A DNA stretch of 64,000 nt from positions 62,001-126,000 of the forward strand of contig NZ_JBNPMZ010000006.1 in the NCBI RefSeq assembly GCF_050314255.1, read 5' to 3'. Both the position numbers and the translations under genes were made by a program. The notes beneath the pieces are model-generated. The model worked only from the letters and a program-made list of their open reading frames with translations. It did not search any database and had not been told where the DNA came from. Of the stretch, positions 50,801-58,643 are shown piece after piece (position 1 is the stretch's first letter; each line of letters opens with the position of its first letter). This DNA is from Claveliimonas sp034178805. Its GTDB lineage: Bacteria; Bacillota; Clostridia; Lachnospirales; Lachnospiraceae.

Positions 50801-50868
50801 TGGGAACAACCGGTGTTCGGTAACTGGAGGACTCCAACCGTTACTTAATACCGGCAGTGTTTATTAAG
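50801..50868 (+). promoter_or_regulatory. Structured leader of rpsO mRNA
   Basis: An outer pairing CCGGT (50810-50814) with ACCGG (50850-50854) encloses a stem GTAAC-TGGA (50820-50828) with TCCA...GTTAC (50833-50844) and a GGAC loop. S15 leaders in several bacteria fold to mimic the 16S binding site and block translation; this one is in the right place, though it is not a family I can name. Confidence 0.55.
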
Positions 50869-50888
50869 AATTCAGGAGGAAAAGAAAA

Positions 50889-51155
50889 ATGATTACAAAA
50901 GCTCAGAAAGAACAGATTGTTGCAGAATATGGAAGATGCCCTGGAGACACAGGATCTCCGGAAGTACAGGTTGCAATTCTTACAGCAAGAATCAACGATT
51001 TAACAGATCACTTCAAAGCAAATCCGAAGGATCATCACTCAAGAAGAGGACTTCTTAAAATGGTAGGTCAGAGACGTGGACTTCTGGCATATCTGAAAGA
51101 AAAAGACATCGAGAGATATCGTACACTTATCGAAAAACTCGGATTAAGAAAGTAA
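50889..51155 (+). CDS. rpsO: Ribosomal protein S15
   Basis: This 88-residue primary 16S-binding protein has DTGSPEVQVAILTARI (split in family as GSPEVQ and LTARI), the HSRRGLLKMVGQRRGLLAYLK core and the end KLGLRK. AGGAGGAAAAG lies before the ATG. It has its own promoter and structured leader. The last codons and stop are mirrored as inverted copies in the repeats downstream (see 51239-51497). Confidence 0.97.
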   Translation: MITKAQKEQIVAEYGRCPGDTGSPEVQVAILTARINDLTDHFKANPKDHHSRRGLLKMVGQRRGLLAYLKEKDIERYRTLIEKLGLRK

Positions 51156-51173
51156 GCGCATAGCAACGAACGC

Positions 51174-51234
51174 AAATATGAAAGGAAGTCTTTGCTGACT
51201 GTTTACAGGCAGGCAAAGACTTCCTTTCATATTT
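51174..51234. terminator. Long perfect hairpin after rpsO
   Basis: A 22-bp perfect stem (51174-51195 with 51213-51234; core GGAAGTCTTTGC with GCAAAGACTTCC) has a 17-base loop. It ends in ATTT rather than a long T run, so it may be a terminator, a bidirectional one, or a processing/stability hairpin between rpsO and pnp. Confidence 0.6.
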
Positions 51235-51238
51235 ATGT

Positions 51239-51497
51239 GAGTGCAACGGATACCGAGAAAGCTATGCTTTCGAGGTAAGCGTGCGTTGCTATGCGCTTAC
51301 TTTCGGTGAGAGGGAGTGCAACGGATACCGAGAAAGCTATGCTTTCGAGGTAAGCGTACGTTGCTATGCGCTTACTTTCGGTGAGAGGGAGTGCAACGGA
51401 TACCGAGAAAGCAGTGCTTTCGAGGTAAGCGTACGTTGCTATGCGCTTACTTTCGGTGAGAGGGAGTGCAACGGATACCGAGAAAGCAGTGCTTTCG
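51239..51497. repeat. 75-bp tandem repeats between rpsO and pnp
   Basis: A 75-bp unit starting GAGTGCAACGGATACCGAG repeats at 51239, 51314, 51389 and 51464, the last copy partial (about 3.5 copies), with over 95% identity. Each full unit contains the hairpins AGAAAGC/GCTTTCG and GTAAGCG/CGCTTAC, and CGTTGCTATGCGCTTACTTT, which is the exact reverse complement of bases 51149-51168 covering the rpsO stop. A frame through it encodes repeated peptide but has no ribosome binding site and is rejected as a gene. Confidence 0.92.
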
Positions 51498-51509
51498 ATA
51501 AAAAAACAG

Positions 51510-51538
51510 TAGCATATTTATGGCGGCTATGATATAAT
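51510..51538 (+). promoter_or_regulatory. Extended -10 promoter for pnp
   Basis: TATAAT (51533-51538) is preceded by TG at the extended -10 position (TGATATAAT) and a weak -35 TAGCAT (51510-51515) at 17 bases. The transcript would begin about 115 bases before pnp. Confidence 0.65.
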
Positions 51539-51550
51539 ATTTGAGATTGC

Positions 51551-51640
51551 GAGCAGGATGATTCACCCGAGACCACTGAAATGCGTATTTGTATCAAAAT
51601 GCATATTTCAGTAGTTTCGGCGAATTCCTGCATCCTCTGA
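51551..51640 (+). promoter_or_regulatory. Long imperfect hairpin in the pnp 5' UTR
   Basis: GCAGGATGATTCACCCGAG on the left can pair with CGGCGAATTCCTGCATCC on the right, enclosing ACTGAAAT (51577) paired with ATTTCAGT (51608) and further inner pairs. The stem is roughly 25-30 pairs with mismatches. In E. coli a long pnp leader stem is cut by RNase III and used for PNPase autoregulation; a parallel role here is inferred from position and shape. Confidence 0.55.
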
Positions 51641-51661
51641 AAAAATGAAAAGGAGAACACT

Positions 51662-53749
51662 ATGTACAAGAAATATGAAATGGAATTAGCCGGCAGAACA
51701 CTTCGTGTTGATGTTGACAGAGTGGCAAAGCAGGCAAACGGTGCAGTTCTGATGCACTATGGAGATACAACAGTTTTATGTACAGCTACCGCTTCTGATA
51801 AGCCGAGAGAAGGAATCGATTTCTTCCCGCTAAGTGTAGAGTACAATGAGAGATTATATGCAGTAGGTAAGATCCCGGGAGGCTTTAACAAGAGAGAAGG
51901 AAAAGCATCTGAGAATGCAATCCTGACAGACCGTGTTATTGACAGGCCGATGAGACCTCTCTTCCCGAAGGATTACAGAAATGATGTAACACTGGAGAAC
52001 CTGGTGCTTTCTGTTGATCAGGACTGTTCACCGGAACTTACAGCAATGCTTGGTTCAGCAATTGCAACCTGCATTTCTGATATTCCGTTTGACGGACCGA
52101 TTTCCACAACCCAGGTAGGAATGGTTGACGGAGAATTTGTATTCAACCCTACAGCAGCTCAGAAAGAGTTTTCTGACCTTGCCCTTACGGTTGCGTCTAC
52201 AAAGGAAAAGGTTATCATGATCGAGGCCGGAGCAAATGAAGTTCCGGAAGATCGTATGATCGAGGCCATTTTTGCTGCCCATGAACTGAATCAGAAGGTA
52301 ATCGAATTTATTGAAACAATTGTAGCCGAGTGCGGTAAGCCAAAACATGAATATGTAAGCTTTGCAGTTCCGGAAGAGTTATTTGCAGCAATTCAGGAAA
52401 TTGTTACTCCGGAGGAGATGGAAGCAGCAGTATTTACAGATGAGAAGCTGGTTCGCGAAGAAAATATCCGCCGGATTACAGAAAAACTGGAGGAAGCATT
52501 TGCTGACAATGAGGAATGGCTTGCAAAATTAGGGGAAGCCGTATATCAGTATCAGAAGAAGACTGTCCGTAAAATGATTCTGAAGGATCACAAACGTCCG
52601 GATGGAAGAGCCATCGACCAGATTCGTCCTCTGGCTGCAGAGATTGATCTGATTCCGAGAGTTCACGGTTCTGCCATGTTTACACGTGGACAGACTCAGA
52701 TCTGTACCATTGCAACACTGGCTCCTCTTGCTGAGGCACAGCGTATCGATGGACTGGATGAGTCTGAGACTTCCAAGAGATATATGCACCACTATAACTT
52801 CCCGTCATACTCTGTTGGTGAGACAAGACCGTCCAGAGGACCGGGACGTCGTGAGATCGGACATGGAGCACTGGCTGAGAGAGCGCTGGTTCCGGTACTT
52901 CCGAGCGAGGCCGAGTTCCCGTATGCGATCCGTACTGTATCTGAGACATTTGAATCCAACGGTTCTACTTCTCAGGCAAGTGTATGTGCATCCTCTATGT
53001 CACTGATGGCTGCAGGCGTACCGATCAAGGCAGCTGTTGCAGGAATCTCTGCAGGTCTGGTAACAGGTGATACGGATGACGATTATCTGGTACTGACAGA
53101 TATTCAGGGACTGGAAGACTTCTTTGGAGATATGGACTTTAAGGTGGCTGGTACTCATAAGGGTATTACAGCAATTCAGATGGATATTAAGATTCACGGT
53201 CTTACAAGAGCCATCGTTGAAGAGGCAATTGCCGCTACAAAGAAGGCAAGAACCTACATTCTGGATGAGGTTATGGCAAAAGCAATCGCAGAGCCAAGAC
53301 CGGAGGTTGGTCCGTATGCACCAAAGATTATTCAGATGCAGATAGATCCTCAGAAGATTGGTGATGTAGTTGGACAGCGTGGAAAGACCATTAATGCGAT
53401 CATTGATGAGACCGGTGTCAAGATTGATATTACGGACGATGGAGCAGTATCCATTTGTGGTGTTGAGGCTGAAAGCATGGAACGTGCCAGAAAGCTGATT
53501 CAGACAATCGTGACAGACTTTGAAGCTGGTATGGTTTTGGAAGGAAAGGTTGTCAGCATCAAAGAGTTTGGAGCATTTGTGGAATTTGCACCGGGAAAAG
53601 AAGGAATGGTTCACATTTCCAAGATTTCCAAAGAAAGAATCAAACAGGTTGAGGATGTACTCACTCTGGGAGATGTTGTCAAGGTGGTTTGCCTTGGTAA
53701 GGATAAGATGGGACGCCTGTCATTTAGCATGAAGGACGTTGCAGAATAG
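51662..53749 (+). CDS. pnp: Polynucleotide phosphorylase
   Basis: This 695-residue phosphorolytic 3'-5' exoribonuclease has two RNase PH domains, the first with GKIPGGFNKREGK and the second with VHGSAMFTRGQTQ and DDDYLVLTDIQGLEDFFGDMDFKVAGT (split over the active site), then KH (KIGDVVGQRGKTINAI, about 560) and S1 (about 625-692). It degrades mRNA with the degradosome-like machinery. AAAGGAG precedes the ATG. It follows rpsO as in most bacteria but is separated from it by 506 bases of hairpins and repeats. Confidence 0.96.
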   Translation: MYKKYEMELAGRTLRVDVDRVAKQANGAVLMHYGDTTVLCTATASDKPREGIDFFPLSVEYNERLYAVGKIPGGFNKREGKASENAILTDRVIDRPMRPLFPKDYRNDVTLENLVLSVDQDCSPELTAMLGSAIATCISDIPFDGPISTTQVGMVDGEFVFNPTAAQKEFSDLALTVASTKEKVIMIEAGANEVPEDRMIEAIFAAHELNQKVIEFIETIVAECGKPKHEYVSFAVPEELFAAIQEIVTPEEMEAAVFTDEKLVREENIRRITEKLEEAFADNEEWLAKLGEAVYQYQKKTVRKMILKDHKRPDGRAIDQIRPLAAEIDLIPRVHGSAMFTRGQTQICTIATLAPLAEAQRIDGLDESETSKRYMHHYNFPSYSVGETRPSRGPGRREIGHGALAERALVPVLPSEAEFPYAIRTVSETFESNGSTSQASVCASSMSLMAAGVPIKAAVAGISAGLVTGDTDDDYLVLTDIQGLEDFFGDMDFKVAGTHKGITAIQMDIKIHGLTRAIVEEAIAATKKARTYILDEVMAKAIAEPRPEVGPYAPKIIQMQIDPQKIGDVVGQRGKTINAIIDETGVKIDITDDGAVSICGVEAESMERARKLIQTIVTDFEAGMVLEGKVVSIKEFGAFVEFAPGKEGMVHISKISKERIKQVEDVLTLGDVVKVVCLGKDKMGRLSFSMKDVAE

Positions 53750-53768
53750 AAATAGAATAAAAAAAGAT

Positions 53769-53804
53769 AAGGCATCATTCACGATTGTGGGTGGTGCCTT
53801 TTTG
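53769..53804 (+). terminator. Intrinsic terminator after pnp
   Basis: AAGGCATCA pairs imperfectly with GTGGTGCCTT around a central loop and is followed by TTTTT. Confidence 0.7.
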
Positions 53805-53851
53805 ATCCTGAAATTTTAAATTATGGAAATAAAATGAAATATAAACAATCT

Positions 53852-54184
53852 CTACAGTTTCGTGAGACAATTAATTGGAACAGGTAAAGTTCCGGCAGCT
53901 CGCTCACCGGTATCATCCATCACAACCCAAAGGCCTGCAACAATATAACTATAGCTCTGTTCTGAACGTGTAGTTCCATATCCGTCGACGGTACCGTTGC
54001 CTTCGTACTCGCTTAAGTCTGAATGACTTGGATGGAGGCTTACGTGAACACGGGTACCAATTGGAAACTCATCCATGGCAATTTTTAATGCAGCCCGGAT
54101 GCGTATGGTCTCCTTCGCCTCGTCTGTGCCACCTGTAGCATTGTCCAGAATTGAATCAGAAATGGGTGTAAAATCGTTAGACAT
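53852..54184 (-). CDS. Hypothetical protein with a double-glycine-type leader
   Basis: This is a 110-residue protein of unknown function. Its N-terminus, ISDSILDNATGG at residues 8-19, fits the double-glycine leader pattern of bacteriocin and related exported peptides (hydrophobic positions, then ALDNxxGG-like end). The remaining 91 residues are hydrophilic, with one Cys near the end and a Gly/Tyr/Ser-rich middle, unlike a short bacteriocin. AAAGGAG lies eight bases before the ATG, so translation is likely. No C39 peptidase transporter is nearby. It may equally be an unrelated small cytoplasmic protein. Confidence 0.6.
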   Translation of the reverse strand: MSNDFTPISDSILDNATGGTDEAKETIRIRAALKIAMDEFPIGTRVHVSLHPSHSDLSEYEGNGTVDGYGTTRSEQSYSYIVAGLWVVMDDTGERAAGTLPVPINCLTKL

Positions 54185-54330
54185 AATAGTACTCCTTTCA
54201 TAAGTGCATTTATCTTTTCTTTATAATGACATATTATCCTTTAAAAGTAAATATGTACGGGAAGAAAATGTCACATGTAATTTGAAAAAAATGAATTTTC
54301 TTTATGGGTAAAAGAAAAAGGCTTCTCATT

Positions 54331-54358
54331 GCATATTTCTTTCTACCGAACATATACA
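54331..54358 (+). promoter_or_regulatory. Sigma-E-like promoter for spoIIIA
   Basis: GCATATT (54331-54337) matches the sigma-E -35 consensus, and CATATACA (54351-54358) resembles the CATACAAT -10 with a 13-base spacer. In Bacillus spoIIIA is transcribed by mother-cell sigma-E. The remainder of the spacer from 54185 is AT-rich with no other feature seen. Confidence 0.5.
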
Positions 54359-54380
54359 TGCTTTAAAGAGGTGGACAAAG

Positions 54381-55304
54381 ATGGAAAAAGAAAGAATTCT
54401 AAACGTGCTTCCGGGCACAATCCGGATGATTCTGAGAAGGGAACATCTGAAGTATGAGTATTTACAGGAGATAAAGCTGAGGATCGGTCAGCCGCTGATA
54501 CTTGTTTATAAGGGTGAGGAGCTGGTGCCGGGCGGAATCCGGGACAAACCGCATATCGTAACAGCAGAAGAAGTCCGGGAAACGCTTGATTATGTGAGCG
54601 GATACTCGCTGTATGCTTTTGAACAGGAGATGAGGCAGGGATTTATAACAATTGAGGGAGGCCATCGGGTCGGTGTGACCGGGCAGGCTATACTGGAAGA
54701 GGGAAAGGTGAGAAATATCAAGTATATTTCCTCTATTAATATTCGTATGGCTCATGAGGTACCGGGATGTGCGGATAAGGTATTTCCATACATTACATAT
54801 AACCGGCAGCTTGCGCATACCATGATTATCTCACCGCCGGGATGTGGCAAGACCACACTGCTTCGGGATATTGTGAGGCAGGTGTCAGATGGAAATGAAT
54901 GGGTTCGCGGCATGACGGTGGGTGTTGTGGATGAACGGTCAGAAATTGGCGGCAGCTATATGGGTATTGCGCAAAACCATCTGGGAGTTCGGACGGATGT
55001 GCTGGATGGATGTCCGAAGGCAGAGGGGATGATCATGCTGATTCGTTCCATGGGACCACAGGTTATCGCGGTGGATGAAATCGGCATGGAATCGGATGTG
55101 CATGCGATTGAATATGCGATGCACTGCGGATGTAAGATGCTGGTGACAGCGCATGGAAGTTCGATAGAAGAGATTGCAAAGAAACCGGAGCTTGCCAGAA
55201 TGATAGAGGCACAGGCATTTGAGAGGTATATTGTTCTGGAAAATAAAGAACAGGTGGGACAGGTGTCCGCCATATACGATGGAAGTGGAAAGCAGATTGC
55301 GTGA
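54381..55304 (+). CDS. spoIIIAA: Stage III sporulation protein AA (ATPase)
   Basis: This 307-residue secretion-type ATPase powers the SpoIIIA-SpoIIQ channel between mother cell and forespore. It has Walker A SPPGCGKTTLLRD, Walker B-like VIAVDEIG, an AsnHis-type DERSEIGGSY segment and LVTAHGSS. The N-terminal part (IRMILRREHLKYEYLQEIKLRIGQP) is typical. The ATG follows AAGAGGTGG. It is the first of eight contiguous spoIIIA genes. Confidence 0.95.
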   Translation: MEKERILNVLPGTIRMILRREHLKYEYLQEIKLRIGQPLILVYKGEELVPGGIRDKPHIVTAEEVRETLDYVSGYSLYAFEQEMRQGFITIEGGHRVGVTGQAILEEGKVRNIKYISSINIRMAHEVPGCADKVFPYITYNRQLAHTMIISPPGCGKTTLLRDIVRQVSDGNEWVRGMTVGVVDERSEIGGSYMGIAQNHLGVRTDVLDGCPKAEGMIMLIRSMGPQVIAVDEIGMESDVHAIEYAMHCGCKMLVTAHGSSIEEIAKKPELARMIEAQAFERYIVLENKEQVGQVSAIYDGSGKQIA

Positions 55305-55825
55305 CAGATATGAAGGTGGCAGGCAGTCTTATCGTAATAACAGCGGCTTCCCTTCTGGGAGCAGTTGCGGCAAAGGATATGGATGCGCAATATGAGGAAA
55401 TGAGGTATATCAGTCAGTTGCTTATGATGCTGCAGAGTGAGATCCGATATTCAAGATCCTTCCTATCGGAAGCATTTTTACAATTGTCGAAGACGGCACG
55501 ACCGCCTTACGATGCATGGCTGAGACAGATGTATCATCGGATGGAGAGGAAGAGCAGCGGAAGCTTTGAGACAGTGTGGAAAAAAACGATGGATGAATAT
55601 CTGGGAAGCTTGAAACTTCCGGCAAGAATCCGGGAACGGATCAGCCTTCTGGGAAAATACCTGGGAGGAGCAGATATACAGTTGCAGATACAGCAGATAC
55701 AGCTGGTTAATGAGGAGATACAGCAGGAAATGAAACTAATGTGGGAGGGACTGACTGCAAAGAAGAAGCTGTGCAGATGTCTTGGTGTAATGGGCGGAAT
55801 CTTTCTGGCAGTGTTGTTGATATAG
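55301..55825 (+). CDS. spoIIIAB: Stage III sporulation protein AB
   Basis: This 174-residue protein has an N-terminal and a C-terminal membrane helix and a helical middle with MRYISQLLMMLQSEIRYSR and a type II secretion GspF-like relation. It is a component of the SpoIIIA channel. The frame begins at GTG 55301, overlapping the spoIIIAA stop; an ATG at 55310 gives a shorter start, and the choice is uncertain. Confidence 0.92.
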   Translation: MTDMKVAGSLIVITAASLLGAVAAKDMDAQYEEMRYISQLLMMLQSEIRYSRSFLSEAFLQLSKTARPPYDAWLRQMYHRMERKSSGSFETVWKKTMDEYLGSLKLPARIRERISLLGKYLGGADIQLQIQQIQLVNEEIQQEMKLMWEGLTAKKKLCRCLGVMGGIFLAVLLI

Positions 55826-55834
55826 GAGGCATGG

Positions 55835-56029
55835 ATGGGAGTAAATCTGATATTTAAAATTGCAGCAGTGGGAATTCTGGTGTCAGTTCTGGGACAGGTG
55901 CTGAAACACAGCGGCAGAGAGGAGCAGGCATTTCTTGCAAGCCTTGCCGGGCTGATTCTGGTCCTTTTCTGGATTGTTCCCTATATCTATGACCTGTTTG
56001 AATCGATCAGAGGATTGTTTTCTCTGTAG
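55835..56029 (+). CDS. spoIIIAC: Stage III sporulation protein AC
   Basis: This is a 64-residue protein with two membrane helices and the conserved loop VLKHSGREEQAFL between them, the complete small SpoIIIAC. It is a membrane component of the channel complex. It lies nine bases after spoIIIAB with a GGAGGC site. Confidence 0.93.
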   Translation: MGVNLIFKIAAVGILVSVLGQVLKHSGREEQAFLASLAGLILVLFWIVPYIYDLFESIRGLFSL

Positions 56030-56060
56030 AAATATCTGAAAACGGGAGGGAGCGGTAGAT

Positions 56061-56441
56061 GTGATACAGATCGGTATTCTCGGTATTGTGGGCGCACTTC
56101 TGGCAATCCAGTTTAAAAGTACGAAAGGAGAATACGGAATTTACATAGGAATTGCAGTCAGTCTGATGATCTTTTTCTCTATTCTTTCGCAGCTTAAGAT
56201 ATTTACGGATGCGGTGAGGCAGATTGGGCAGTATGTGAATCTGGATTCTTATTATATGGGAACCCTGCTTAAGATGCTGGGGATTACTTATGTGGCAGAA
56301 TTTGCCTCTGCAATATGCAAAGATGCCGGACATCAGACGATTGGCATGCAGATTGAAATATTCGGGAAACTGGTGATTCTGGCTCTTGGTATTCCGGTGC
56401 TCCTGGCACTTCTGGAAACCATAAAGGAATTCCTGTCATGA
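56061..56441 (+). CDS. spoIIIAD: Stage III sporulation protein AD
   Basis: This 126-residue protein has about four membrane segments, is related in layout to SpoIIIAC plus an extra helix pair, and has the conserved GITYVAEFASAICKDAGHQTIG segment. It starts at GTG 56061 behind GGGAGGGAGC. Its stop overlaps the spoIIIAE start by four bases. Confidence 0.93.
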   Translation: MIQIGILGIVGALLAIQFKSTKGEYGIYIGIAVSLMIFFSILSQLKIFTDAVRQIGQYVNLDSYYMGTLLKMLGITYVAEFASAICKDAGHQTIGMQIEIFGKLVILALGIPVLLALLETIKEFLS

Positions 56442-57616
56442 GAAAGAGCGGAAATAAAAATCTGATTTTGGGAGTTGTGGTGTCTGGTCTGCTGGGAATG
56501 TGTATGAAGATGACAGTATGGGGGGCCGATACTCTTTCCCCAAATATAGAATCTTCCTACGGGATGGAATCAGAGACGATGGGAGAAATACTGGATTATG
56601 GAGAAGTAAATCAGGCTCTGGAGGAATTATTTCCGCAGGAAAAGATGGATTTCGGGGAGACGGTCGCATCTATTATAAAAGGAGATACGAAGATTTGTGC
56701 TGAACTGGTGAATCAGCTTGTGGCAGACCAGATCAGCTATGCATTTCGAGTGAATCGGGAGAACCTGACCCATCTTTTGGTACTGGCCGTCATCGGGGCT
56801 GTATTCCTGAATTTTTCCCAGGTATTAAAAAATCAGCAGATAGGGGAAATGGGATTCTATATCCTGTATATGCTTCTGATCGCTCTGTGTCTGAATGCAT
56901 TCCAGGTATCGGTAGATTGGGTTGAGGAAGGTGTGGATCATCTTCTTACCTTTATGAAGGCACTCTGTCCTGTCTATTTTATGGCAGTGACTATTGCCAG
57001 AGGGAGTGTTACTTCAGCGGCTTTCTACAGTCTGGCATTGCTTTTTATCACTGTGACAGAGACAGTCATATTAAAATTCCTGCTTCCCCTGATTCATATC
57101 TATATTGTGGTACGTTTTTTGAATTGTCTGTCAAAGGAGGATTATCTGTCAAAAATGGCAGAACTGTTAGAATTGGCAGCTTCCTGGACTATGAAAACGC
57201 TTCTGGCCTGTGTGGTAGGACTCAACATTGTGCAGGGGCTGATCGCTCCTGCGATTGATGCGGTAAAGAGAAGCGCGGTAACGAGAAGTGCAGAAGCAAT
57301 ACCCGGAGTAGGGGATGCCCTTGGCGGAACGGCAGAGGTCGTTCTGGGAACAGCGGTTCTGATCAAGAATGGAATCGGAATGGCCGGAGCAGTGGTATGT
57401 CTGAGTATTTGTCTGGTGCCTCTTATCCAGGTGGCGGTTATGACTCTTCTTTATAAGCTCGCGGCGGCTTTTGTTCAGCCGGTTTCCGATAAACGGATGG
57501 TAGAAGGGATCGCCGGAATGGGGGATGGATGCCAGCTTCTGATGCGGCTGATCTTTACGGTCTGTGTACTGTTTTTGCTTACGATTGCAATCGTGGCAGC
57601 CACTACAGGAAGTTAG
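56438..57616 (+). CDS. spoIIIAE: Stage III sporulation protein AE
   Basis: This 392-residue membrane protein has an N-terminal signal-like segment (LILGVVVSGLLGMCMKMTVWG), an exposed region to about residue 105, then seven or so membrane helices. SpoIIIAE is the largest integral part of the feeding-tube complex. The motif region RSAEAIPGVGDALGG near 286-300 is conserved. It is coupled to spoIIIAD by an ATGA overlap. Confidence 0.93.
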   Translation: MRKSGNKNLILGVVVSGLLGMCMKMTVWGADTLSPNIESSYGMESETMGEILDYGEVNQALEELFPQEKMDFGETVASIIKGDTKICAELVNQLVADQISYAFRVNRENLTHLLVLAVIGAVFLNFSQVLKNQQIGEMGFYILYMLLIALCLNAFQVSVDWVEEGVDHLLTFMKALCPVYFMAVTIARGSVTSAAFYSLALLFITVTETVILKFLLPLIHIYIVVRFLNCLSKEDYLSKMAELLELAASWTMKTLLACVVGLNIVQGLIAPAIDAVKRSAVTRSAEAIPGVGDALGGTAEVVLGTAVLIKNGIGMAGAVVCLSICLVPLIQVAVMTLLYKLAAAFVQPVSDKRMVEGIAGMGDGCQLLMRLIFTVCVLFLLTIAIVAATTGS

Positions 57617-57641
57617 ATTTTGGACGTATCGGGAGGGAAGG

Positions 57642-57980
57642 ATGCTGGATTATTTTTATGAGTGGATGAAAAATATTGCCTGCTATATGGTACTGATTAC
57701 TGCGTTTATGCATGTGATTCCGAATGAGGGATACCGGAAATATATCCGGATGTTTACCGGTCTTGTGCTGGTTCTTCTTCTGTTAACACCGGTTTTTCGT
57801 CTTTTTGACGCGGGAAGTGAAATTCTTCATTTGTATGAAAGTGGTGCGTATGAGGAAAAACTGGAAGAAATCAGAGAAGCGACGGATGTTATGGAAGATT
57901 ATGAACCAGATAGCACAATGGCTTCAGAGGAAGGAGAGAAGCCGGGAGAAATCTATATTTCTCCAATACGGATTCACTGA
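57642..57980 (+). CDS. spoIIIAF: Stage III sporulation protein AF
   Basis: This is a 112-residue protein with two N-terminal membrane helices and a short charged tail (KLEEIREATDVMEDYEPD). SpoIIIAF proteins of Bacillus are longer at about 200 residues; this is the shorter clostridial form. The ATG at 57642 follows GGGAGGGAAGG; longer in-frame starts lie inside spoIIIAE. Confidence 0.85.
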   Translation: MLDYFYEWMKNIACYMVLITAFMHVIPNEGYRKYIRMFTGLVLVLLLLTPVFRLFDAGSEILHLYESGAYEEKLEEIREATDVMEDYEPDSTMASEEGEKPGEIYISPIRIH

Positions 57981-58035
57981 TTCCGCCGCAAATACGCCTT
58001 GGTGTATTTAAACGGAAATAGAAAGGGGGCGCGCC

Positions 58036-58620
58036 ATGCTGGCAGATCAGTTAAAAAAAAGAATCCCTTCAGAAATTTTGAAAAAAGACCGGCTGGTGAT
58101 CCTGCTGCTCTGTGGAGTATTACTTTTGATCATTGCTCTTCCTGTGAATACGGGAAACCAAAATAATACAGATGAGATGGCAGAGAAGAGTGCCGAAGCC
58201 GTAGATTCTTACAGTTATGCCCGTTATCTGGAGCAACATCTGGAGGAAATCCTGTCCCAGGTAAAAGGTGCCGGGGAGGTACGTGTGATGATTACGCTGA
58301 CAGATTCCGGGGAGAGGATTGTTGAGAAGGATACGGAGAGTACAACAGAAACAGTGAAAGAAGAGGACAGTCAGGGTGGGAGTCGGACTACCATGAACGA
58401 CAGCAGGTCGGAAACATCGGTTTATAATTCCGGGAGCGGGGAAAGCCTGTCTTCGGGAGGAGAACCCTATGTTACAAAGGAGAAGACTCCGGTTGTGGGA
58501 GGAATCATTGTCATTGCGGATGGGGGAGACAATGGGGTTGTGGTTCAGAACATAACGGAGGCCATTCAGGCATTATTTGATGTAGACACGCATAAAATTA
58601 AGGTAATGAAGCGCAGTTAA
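58036..58620 (+). CDS. spoIIIAG: Stage III sporulation protein AG
   Basis: This 194-residue protein has one N-terminal membrane helix (VILLLCGVLLLIIALPV) and an intermembrane ring-forming domain with VKGAGEVRVMITL and a TPVVGGIIVIADGGDN segment, the ring-building motif fold shared with secretion-system rings. The low-complexity Ser/Thr/Gly-rich insertion in between is usual. It follows AGGGGGCGCGCC and probably starts at ATG 58036. Confidence 0.93.
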   Translation: MLADQLKKRIPSEILKKDRLVILLLCGVLLLIIALPVNTGNQNNTDEMAEKSAEAVDSYSYARYLEQHLEEILSQVKGAGEVRVMITLTDSGERIVEKDTESTTETVKEEDSQGGSRTTMNDSRSETSVYNSGSGESLSSGGEPYVTKEKTPVVGGIIVIADGGDNGVVVQNITEAIQALFDVDTHKIKVMKRS

Positions 58621-58643
58621 AATAAAAGTCAGGAGGAAAAAGA

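Noticed and set aside
51281..51532. 83-codon frame through the 75-bp repeats encoding repeated peptide
   Set aside because: It exists because 75 is divisible by three; it has no ribosome binding site, and the DNA is better explained by hairpins and inverted rpsO copies.
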